Assembly: GCA_030824175.1 (NCBI GenBank)
Contig: JAVBYH010000316.1
Location: 1 to 9,119 of the forward strand
Direction: 5' to 3'
DNA: 9,119 bases
Origin: Bacteroidota bacterium
GTDB lineage: Bacteria; Bacteroidota; Ignavibacteria; UBA10030; UBA8401
The notes beneath the pieces were generated by a model. The model did no database searches, had not been told where the DNA came from, and was given only the letters and a program-made list of their open reading frames with translations. Each line of letters opens with the position of its first letter. Within the stretch, counting starts at the first letter, position 1. Position numbers and translations under genes: made by a program. Of the stretch, positions 1 through 4,908 are shown piece by piece.

Positions 1-1
1 G

Positions 2-940
2 CGGTTCGATAATCCGGTGGCGAACGGTGCGGCGGCAAACGCCGTGCTGGGACAGGCGGACTTCACTTCTTACAGTTCGGGAGCAACTGCATCGACGATG
101 ACATCTCCATCCGACTGCCGGATAGACAACGACGGCCGACTCTATGTTTCAGACGGAGGCAACCATCGGATCCTTGTTTTCAATAATGCCGCTTCCAAAG
201 CGAACGGCGCCGCTGCGGACTATGTTCTCGGTCAGCCCGATTTCACCACTTATGCATCCTCCTGCACGCAGAGCACATTCTACGGTCCGGCTGGCATCGA
301 GATCGGGAGCGACAACAAAGTATTGGTCGCCGATGTGTACAATAATCGTGTTCTGCAGTTCGCGTCGTCGTCGCCGTTGCCGGTGGAACTGGTATCGTTT
401 ACTGCAGTGACCACAGCGAAAAAGGTTGAAATTCGATGGCGGACGGCGACGGAGGTAAATAATGCAGGATTCGCAATTGAAAAGGCAATAGGAAAAAGTA
501 ATACGTGGGAACATGTCGGCTTCGTTGAAGGCCACGGCACAACGAACGCACCGCAGTCATACACCTTCACCGACAAAGCGGGCGCGGGTTCTTTCCAATA
601 TCGGTTAAAGCAGATCGACCGCGACGGAAAGTTTGAATACTCAAAAGAAGTTGAGGTAGCCGTTGTTGCCCTGCCGGCGAGCTTTGCACTTTCCCAGAAT
701 TATCCTAATCCGTTCAATCCTTCAACGGTTATCGGCTATTCCATCGCATCGACATCGCATGTTGCGCTGCGTGTGTATGATATGCTCGGAAGGGAAGTAG
801 CAGTGCTGGTGAACCGACAGATGGAGCCTGGGAATTACACGGCGACTTTCGACGCATCGCGCATTGCAAGCGGCGTGTATTTTTACAAGTTGGAGGCAGG
901 GAATTTTTCGGATGTGAAGAGATTGAATATCATGAAATAA
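2..940 (+). CDS. Secreted NHL-repeat protein with type IX secretion sorting domain (5' partial)
   Basis: The reading frame is open from base 2, so the N-terminus and any signal peptide lie outside the window; the GTG at 17 is only an internal valine. Two NHL-like repeats with a 180-nt period are visible: each has NGAAA followed by VLGQ(A/P)DF (about 23-64 and 203-244), then a GRLYVSDGGNHRILVF-type blade. Next comes a beta-rich, fibronectin-III-like module beginning LPVELVSF (about 377-660), a common companion of sorting tails. The C-terminal sorting domain follows (about 677-940), with SQNYPNPFNPST (YPNPFNP at 701-721), YDMLGREVAVLV, SGVYFYKL and the ending KRLNIMK. In this family the tail directs export through the type IX system and surface attachment or release. 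The substrate or partner of the propeller cannot be told. The gene uses TTA, TCA and other AT-rich codons that the right-hand genes avoid. The class call is firm; the function is open. Confidence 0.9.
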   Translation, partial: RFDNPVANGAAANAVLGQADFTSYSSGATASTMTSPSDCRIDNDGRLYVSDGGNHRILVFNNAASKANGAAADYVLGQPDFTTYASSCTQSTFYGPAGIEIGSDNKVLVADVYNNRVLQFASSSPLPVELVSFTAVTTAKKVEIRWRTATEVNNAGFAIEKAIGKSNTWEHVGFVEGHGTTNAPQSYTFTDKAGAGSFQYRLKQIDRDGKFEYSKEVEVAVVALPASFALSQNYPNPFNPSTVIGYSIASTSHVALRVYDMLGREVAVLVNRQMEPGNYTATFDASRIASGVYFYKLEAGNFSDVKRLNIMK

Positions 941-980
941 TGCGGCAGGTGACGTTCAAAGCCTGTCACTCGTTTGATCA

Positions 981-1008
981 AACCCGTCAGAATCTTGGCG
1001 GGTTTTTT
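981..1008 (+). terminator. Rho-independent terminator of the sorting-domain protein gene
   Basis: AACCCGTCA (981-989) pairs with TGGCGGGTT (996-1004) as a 9-bp stem containing one G-T wobble, with a 6-nt loop. A run of six T (1003-1008) follows directly. It lies about 40 nt after the TAA stop at 938-940, which is where an intrinsic terminator for that gene is expected. Confidence 0.85.
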
Positions 1009-1189
1009 CAATTTCCATATTACAGACCGGGTAAAGTGAGCAAGGCGTTTTTTTCCCTCACAACAGTAGTACGACGCACGTTAAGGCTCCGGAAGTGCCA
1101 CTGCCTCACAATGGTGTGTCCACTCTGCATTTTCTGGTGCCGGGGATTTCAAGCCAATCTTCAAGCTGGTAGGCCTTCCCAAAGGGTTT
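1009..1189. other. Intergenic stretch without recognisable gene
   Basis: Between the terminator and the tRNA region I see no credible gene. A short open frame (940-1191, +) runs through it, but it spans the terminator hairpin, has no ribosome binding site, and its translation resembles no family I know. No convincing promoter, repeat or RNA structure was found here. Confidence 0.5.
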
Positions 1190-1233
1190 AAAACAGCAAT
1201 TCCGCACTCTTCTTTTTCAAGAAAATTGCGGAA
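1190..1233 (-). terminator. Possible terminator of the tRNA-His/tRNA-Glu transcript
   Basis: TTCCGCA (1200-1206) and TGCGGAA (1227-1233) form a 7-bp stem. The interior can extend by pairing TTTTC with GAAAA. Read on the minus strand, the hairpin begins 14 nt after the 3' end of tRNA-Glu and is followed within a few bases by a short TTTT run (complement of 1190-1193). The T-tract is short and offset, so this is a weak call. On the plus strand the same hairpin is followed by five T (1242-1246), so it might act in both directions. Confidence 0.4.
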
Positions 1234-1247
1234 CTGAACTGTTTTTG

Positions 1248-1320
1248 TACCCCCGACGGGATTCGAACCCGTGTACTGGGCTTGAAAAGCCCATGTCCTA
1301 GGCCTCTAGACGACAAGGGC
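1248..1320 (-). tRNA. tRNA-Glu (anticodon TTC)
   Basis: The minus strand folds as a full cloverleaf. The acceptor is GCCCTTG with CGGGGGT and discriminator A. The D-arm begins GTCTAGAGG and closes with AGGAC, as in other bacterial tRNA-Glu. The anticodon stem TGGGC/GCCCA encloses the loop TTTTCAA with anticodon TTC, and the T-arm is ACGGG-TTCGAAT-CCCGT. The 3' CCA is not encoded, so it would be added after transcription. The acceptor stem has three G-U wobbles (1:72, 5:68, 6:67). It lies 53 nt downstream of tRNA-His on the same strand, probably in one transcript. Confidence 0.95.
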
Positions 1321-1373
1321 AGGAATACAAAGATATGATAGTGGCGGTGAAACGATGTTCTTGGAGAACTCTG

Positions 1374-1448
1374 GGTGACCAGAGGGATTTGAACCCTCGA
1401 CCTCCAGGGCCACAACCTGGCGTTCTAACCGACTGAACTATGGCCACC
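1374..1448 (-). tRNA. tRNA-His (anticodon GTG)
   Basis: The minus strand gives acceptor GTGGCCA with TGGTCAC and anticodon stem CCAGG/CCTGG around the loop TTGTGGC, so the anticodon is GTG. The T-arm is GAGGG-TTCAAAT-CCCTC. The extra G at position -1 (base 1448) opposite discriminator C73 (base 1374) is the identity element of bacterial histidine tRNAs and is encoded here; it is included in the coordinates. CCA is not encoded. It is the first tRNA of the His-Glu pair. Confidence 0.95.
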
Positions 1449-1480
1449 ATTGAAACCAGATGGCCCGTATGCACGTGTGC

Positions 1481-1499
1481 AGACAGACTTAATCTGTCT
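1481..1499. repeat. Perfect 7-bp inverted repeat upstream of tRNA-His
   Basis: AGACAGA (1481-1487) and TCTGTCT (1493-1499) are perfect inverted arms around a 5-nt loop. The repeat lies between the PAP2 gene end and the tRNA-His start. Next to it on the minus strand is TATAAG (complement of 1498-1503), which could be a -10 element for the tRNA pair, but no good -35 lies 17 nt upstream. Its role (operator, part of a terminator, or chance) is undecided. Confidence 0.5.
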
Positions 1500-1510
1500 T
1501 ATAAGATATT

Positions 1511-1545
1511 AAAAAAAAAACCCGAAGGCAAGAAAATTTTTTCCG
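1511..1545 (-). terminator. Possible terminator of the rsmA-mgtE-PAP2 operon
   Basis: Read on the minus strand, immediately after the PAP2 stop, the sequence has a C(TTCG)G tetraloop core (within the complement of 1521-1528) followed by ten consecutive T (complement of 1511-1520). The stem is short: CC/GG plus weak outer pairings, possibly aided by GGC/GCC further out. The long T-run and position suggest termination, but the weak stem keeps this tentative. Confidence 0.45.
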
Positions 1546-1551
1546 CCCCGC

Positions 1552-2511
1552 CTACTCTTTTACATCCCCTTCCACACGGTTCCACCAGGCGTCGATCTTC
1601 TTTCCGCTCCAAATTGTGAAGAAAAAGAAGGCAATTCCCGCCGCGACGTCCACCACATAGTGGTAGCGGAGGTAGACTGTTGAAATGATCAATAGCGTTC
1701 CGAGGGCGAGCATGATCCACCGCGTCCGGATCCGGTCCGTGAACGCAATGTACAGGGCCACGAGCGTCACCTGCGTGTGACCGCTGGGGAAGATGTCGCG
1801 CTGAGCGAACGCTACGGCGTTTGTCACGCCCTTCGGAATGGACTCGCCTGTGTTCACGAAATCGCGGAGTGATTCTGTGAGCCAGACGCCCGGCAGGTCG
1901 ACGTTCAGGAGGCCGAACTCATGGAGCGTGAAGCGCGGCCCGACCCCCGGCAAGAGGAAGTATCCGAGATACGAGAGGTAAAAGCCGTAAATGAGCAGGA
2001 AGCCCGCGGTGAAAAACTGCGCGCGGTTTGTGCGCTGATAGAGCTCGATCACCGGCAGGAGCAGGAGCACGTAGTACGAGTTGTAGCTCAGCTGCAGCAG
2101 CTCGGTGAGCAGCGGATGCGAGTATTGCGCGATCCAGTGCGTCGGATGCACGCCGAAAATGAAAAAATCCGCCGCGATCAGGTAGCTGTCGTAGTCGATC
2201 GGGTGGATGGGGTGCACCATGTAGTACGTCTCCTTGAACACGAACAGGAGCATGAAGATGGGGTACCAATTGTGCAGGAGGCGGAGCCAGCGCGCGTGCG
2301 ATGTCATGGCCGCGTGCGAGAGTGCAAGGATGCCGGCGATGATCGCAAGGTTGAGCGCAACGAGCGTCTGCCAGATCTCGACGCGTGTATAAAAAAGGCA
2401 GTTCAGGAATGCGAGGAACAGGAGGAAGACGAACGTGACGAATTCGCTCGTCGACATTGCGCCGAATGCCTGGCGGAGCCACTGGTTTATGCGTGCAAAG
2501 GACGAACTCAT
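1552..2511 (-). CDS. PAP2-family integral membrane phosphatase (PAP2_3 / inositolphosphorylceramide synthase-like)
   Basis: This 319-residue polytopic membrane protein has about six hydrophobic segments (roughly 23-40, 48-66, 84-96, 133-152, 166-188, 264-300). Catalytic motifs of the PAP2 superfamily are present: FPSGH at 241-245 and R282-x-H284-x3-D288 in LRYHYVVD. The first classical motif, K-x6-RP, is absent. Instead it has HPLLTELLQLSYNSYY (132-147) and PGVGPR (188-193), as seen in the PAP2_3 branch that includes Aur1-like phospholipid head-group enzymes. The likely reaction is hydrolysis or transfer of a lipid phosphate at the membrane; the substrate (isoprenoid, phosphatidate or sphingolipid-type) cannot be read from the sequence. 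The ATG is preceded by GGAG four bases upstream and lies 9 nt after the mgtE stop, so it is probably the last gene of that operon. Family is secure; substrate is unknown. Confidence 0.88.
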   Translation of the reverse strand: MSSSFARINQWLRQAFGAMSTSEFVTFVFLLFLAFLNCLFYTRVEIWQTLVALNLAIIAGILALSHAAMTSHARWLRLLHNWYPIFMLLFVFKETYYMVHPIHPIDYDSYLIAADFFIFGVHPTHWIAQYSHPLLTELLQLSYNSYYVLLLLPVIELYQRTNRAQFFTAGFLLIYGFYLSYLGYFLLPGVGPRFTLHEFGLLNVDLPGVWLTESLRDFVNTGESIPKGVTNAVAFAQRDIFPSGHTQVTLVALYIAFTDRIRTRWIMLALGTLLIISTVYLRYHYVVDVAAGIAFFFFTIWSGKKIDAWWNRVEGDVKE

Positions 2512-2520
2512 GGCGCTCCG

Positions 2521-3918
2521 TTATGACGGCAATAGATATTTTAAGAGGAGCGTCGCCAGTCCCAGGAAGGACGCAAAGCCGAAGACGTCTGTAAAGGTTG
2601 TGACTACCACCGCGGAGGCGAGCGCCGGATCGATCTTCATCCACTTCAGTGCGAGCGGCACGATCGTGCCGGCGAATCCGGCGATGAACATGTTGATGAT
2701 CATCGCGAGGCAGATGACGAGTCCGAGTACGGGATTGTGATTGAAGGCGCCGACGACGGTGCCTGTGAGCACGCCGTTCGCGACGCCGTTCATGAGCCCG
2801 ATGCGGATCTCTTTGAGGAACGCCTTGCGCGTGTTGGCGTCCGTGATCTCGCCGAGGGCGATGCCGCGGACCATCACGGTGATCGTCTGCGTTGCCGCGT
2901 TGCCGCCCATGCCCGCAACGATCGGCATGAGCGCCGCGAGGACGACGACGGACTGGATGGTGTTGCTGAACAGATTGACGACGCTCGATGCAAGGAATGC
3001 CGTTGCGAGGTTCACATAGAGCCACGGGAGCCGACGCCGCAGCGCCACAAGCGGCGCCGTTGAAATGTGCTCGTCCTCCGACACGCCGCCCAAACGGAGG
3101 ATGTCCTCGCTCGCCTCTTCGGTGATGACGTCGACGACGTCGTCGATCGTGATGCGGCCGACGAGATGACCGCCGAAGTCGGTCACGGGAAGCGAGATGA
3201 TGTTGTACTTTTTGAAGATCTTCGCGACCTCTTCCTGGTCCACGTTCGTCCGCACATGAATCACGTCCGTGTCCATCACCTTGTAGATGCGCCGGGACGG
3301 CGGGAGCAAAATGAGGTTGGCGACGGGGAGCGATCCGACGAGGAGGTCCTTCTCGTCGATCACGTAGATGGCGTAGAGCTGTTCGTTCTGTTCGCGCGCG
3401 GCGCGGCGCACGGCCTGGATCGCGCGCTTCACCGTGTCGTTCTTCTTCACGGTGATGACTTCCTTCTGCATGATGCCGCCGGCAGTCGACTCGTCGTACT
3501 GCAGCAGCTCATGGAGCTCGGACGAATCCTTCTCGTCGAGCTCGTCGAGCACCTCTTCGGCCATGTCGCGCGAGAGCTCCGCCACGATGTCCGTTGCGTC
3601 ATCCGACGGCATCTCTTCGACGAGCTCGGTGATCTGTTTCTTGCTCAGCCAGTCGAGGAACTGCTCGCGCAGGTCGTCGTTGAGCTCGGGGAGCACCTTG
3701 CCCGCGATCTCCGTGGGGAGCTGCAGGAAGAGGTACTGGGCGTCCTCGAATTCCATCCGATTGAGCAGGTGCGCGATGTCTTCGGGGAATAGGTCGTTCA
3801 GGATATTGCGCAGCGCATTATCCGATTGCGATCGGATAAGATCTACGATGTCAGACATCAATTCGTCGTCGACTTCTAGCGTCTGCGGAGTGATCGGTAT
3901 GGTTTCCTGTTCAGACAT
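2521..3918 (-). CDS. mgtE: MgtE-type magnesium transporter
   Basis: The 465-residue protein has the complete MgtE architecture: an acidic helical MgtE N domain (about 35-135), a CBS pair (about 140-265) and a five-helix membrane domain (about 300-462). The pore signature MPIVAGMGGNAATQ (331-344) is present, as is DPALAS (430-435) followed by TDV with D444, the region carrying the key Mg2+-binding aspartate in characterised homologues. It is a channel for Mg2+ uptake through the inner membrane, gated by Mg2+ binding between the cytosolic domains; that mechanism is known from the family, not seen here. The start ATG lies inside the end of rsmA (shared ATGTCTGA, 8 nt), suggesting translational coupling. 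GAGG lies only three bases upstream of the ATG. No leader long enough for a Mg2+ riboswitch exists in front of it. Confidence 0.96.
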   Translation of the reverse strand: MSEQETIPITPQTLEVDDELMSDIVDLIRSQSDNALRNILNDLFPEDIAHLLNRMEFEDAQYLFLQLPTEIAGKVLPELNDDLREQFLDWLSKKQITELVEEMPSDDATDIVAELSRDMAEEVLDELDEKDSSELHELLQYDESTAGGIMQKEVITVKKNDTVKRAIQAVRRAAREQNEQLYAIYVIDEKDLLVGSLPVANLILLPPSRRIYKVMDTDVIHVRTNVDQEEVAKIFKKYNIISLPVTDFGGHLVGRITIDDVVDVITEEASEDILRLGGVSEDEHISTAPLVALRRRLPWLYVNLATAFLASSVVNLFSNTIQSVVVLAALMPIVAGMGGNAATQTITVMVRGIALGEITDANTRKAFLKEIRIGLMNGVANGVLTGTVVGAFNHNPVLGLVICLAMIINMFIAGFAGTIVPLALKWMKIDPALASAVVVTTFTDVFGFASFLGLATLLLKYLLPS

Positions 3919-4741
3919 TATCCTCGTTCGTCGTGACAGGGGTGATCAAGGAGGCCACGGACAGCAATTGGTTCGACAAGAGGACAAAGTCCGCCACGGT
4001 GAGCTCTTCGGGCCGCTGCTCGAGGTTGATCGAGAGCGTGTCGAGGACGTCGGGCGGCACATTGAGGCTCTTGAGCCCGTTGCGGATCGTCTTGCGGCGC
4101 TTCCCGAACGTGCCGCGCACGATGGTGCGAAACAATACGTCGTTCTCGGCCGCCGGGGAATAGGGCGAGTCGAAATTCAGCGTCACGACGGCCGATGTGA
4201 CGGCCGGAATGGGGTAGAACGAGTTGCGCGACACGCCGAAGAGCAGGCGCGGCGCGGCGTAATACTGCGCAAAGATGGAGAGGATGCCGTAGTCCTTCGT
4301 GCGCGGCTTGGCCACGAGGCGCTGGGCGACCTCCGTCTGCATCATCACCATGAAATCCTTCACCGCGTCACGCGTGTCGATCACATGGAAGAGAATCGGG
4401 CTCGTGATGTTGTACGGGATGTTGCCGATGACGCGGAGCTTCTTGCCGCGTTCGGCGGCGATCGCGCGCAAATCGACGGAGAGAATGTCCTGATGGAGCA
4501 GCGTGAGCTTGTCGCCGTACGTGATCTGCAGCATCGCCGACAGCTCGTTGTCCAGCTCAACCGCCGTCAGATGGGGCAGCTGCTCCATGAGCATCGATGT
4601 GAGGGCGCCGCGGCCGGGACCGATCTCCAGCACGTTTTCAGTGGGCTGGGCATCGAACGCGCGAATGATCTTTTGGATGACATTCGCGTCGTGAAGGAAG
4701 TTTTGTCCAAGTGATTTTTTAGGTCTGCTATGTATGCTCAC
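3911..4741 (-). CDS. rsmA: 16S rRNA (adenine(1518)-N6/adenine(1519)-N6)-dimethyltransferase
   Basis: RsmA (KsgA) dimethylates two adjacent adenines in the 3'-terminal hairpin of 16S rRNA during late small-subunit assembly, using S-adenosylmethionine. Visible motifs (numbered from the GTG start) are KKSLGQNFL near the N-terminus (8-16), the SAM-binding EIGPGRG (39-45), an acidic D85 in HQDIL, the catalytic NIPY (107-110) followed by NITSPIL, and FYPIPAVTSAVV (175-186). I chose GTG at 4741, giving 276 residues, because homologues begin about ten residues before LGQ(N/H)FL and the preceding codons look non-coding. The frame is open further up to a TTG at 4780 (289 residues), which is the alternative. 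Neither start has a clear ribosome binding site. It is the first gene of the rsmA-mgtE-PAP2 operon. Identity is very sure, start moderately sure. Confidence 0.96.
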   Translation of the reverse strand: MSIHSRPKKSLGQNFLHDANVIQKIIRAFDAQPTENVLEIGPGRGALTSMLMEQLPHLTAVELDNELSAMLQITYGDKLTLLHQDILSVDLRAIAAERGKKLRVIGNIPYNITSPILFHVIDTRDAVKDFMVMMQTEVAQRLVAKPRTKDYGILSIFAQYYAAPRLLFGVSRNSFYPIPAVTSAVVTLNFDSPYSPAAENDVLFRTIVRGTFGKRRKTIRNGLKSLNVPPDVLDTLSINLEQRPEELTVADFVLLSNQLLSVASLITPVTTNEDNV

Positions 4742-4803
4742 TGCGTGCGCCGGGGAAAGCCGAGCAGAAGTCTTACACAAGCCGCTCAGGGATGATGGAA
4801 AAA

Positions 4804-4842
4804 GTTGACAGTAATATAAGAACGAACGGCGCCTTTGTCAAC
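4804..4842. repeat. 7-bp inverted repeat bracketing the rsmA promoter
   Basis: GTTGACA (4804-4810) and TGTCAAC (4836-4842) are perfect inverted arms separated by 25 bases, so their centres are 32 bases apart, about three helical turns. The right arm contains the minus-strand -35 box; the left arm lies at the expected transcription start. It could be an operator for a dimeric regulator, or a chance copy of the -35 hexamer. The plus-strand TTGACA has no -10 at the right distance. Confidence 0.5.
4813..4841 (-). promoter_or_regulatory. Sigma-70-type promoter for rsmA-mgtE-PAP2
   Basis: On the minus strand TTGACA (complement of 4836-4841) is followed after exactly 17 bases by TATATT (complement of 4813-4818). 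The -35 matches the sigma-70 consensus at 6/6 and the -10 at 5/6. Transcription would start near 4806, giving a leader of about 65 nt to the GTG at 4741 or about 25 nt to the TTG at 4780. It lies in the gap between divergent operons. Its position also argues that the plus-strand frame over 4792-4908 is not coding. Confidence 0.75.
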
Positions 4843-4908
4843 CGCGCCCCCGGATGGGCCCCGGATTGGTTGCATATCCTTCATTTTATTCTGATATTTA
4901 TAATCACA

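Noticed and set aside
940..1191. An 83-codon plus-strand frame after the sorting-domain gene
   Set aside because: It runs straight through a clear intrinsic terminator, has no ribosome binding site, and matches no protein family I recognise.
1188..1415. A 75-codon minus-strand frame across the tRNA region
   Set aside because: It overlaps tRNA-Glu entirely and part of tRNA-His, whose cloverleaf folds explain the sequence.
1248..1448. The tRNA pair as an attachment site for an integrated element, given a tyrosine recombinase in the window
   Set aside because: No duplicated tRNA 3' end, integrase next to the tRNAs, or phage-like genes are visible. The recombinase is of housekeeping Xer type and lies about 6 kb away.
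4781..4908. A magnesium-sensing riboswitch for mgtE
   Set aside because: mgtE starts inside rsmA, and the predicted leader before rsmA is only about 25-65 nt, too short for such an element.
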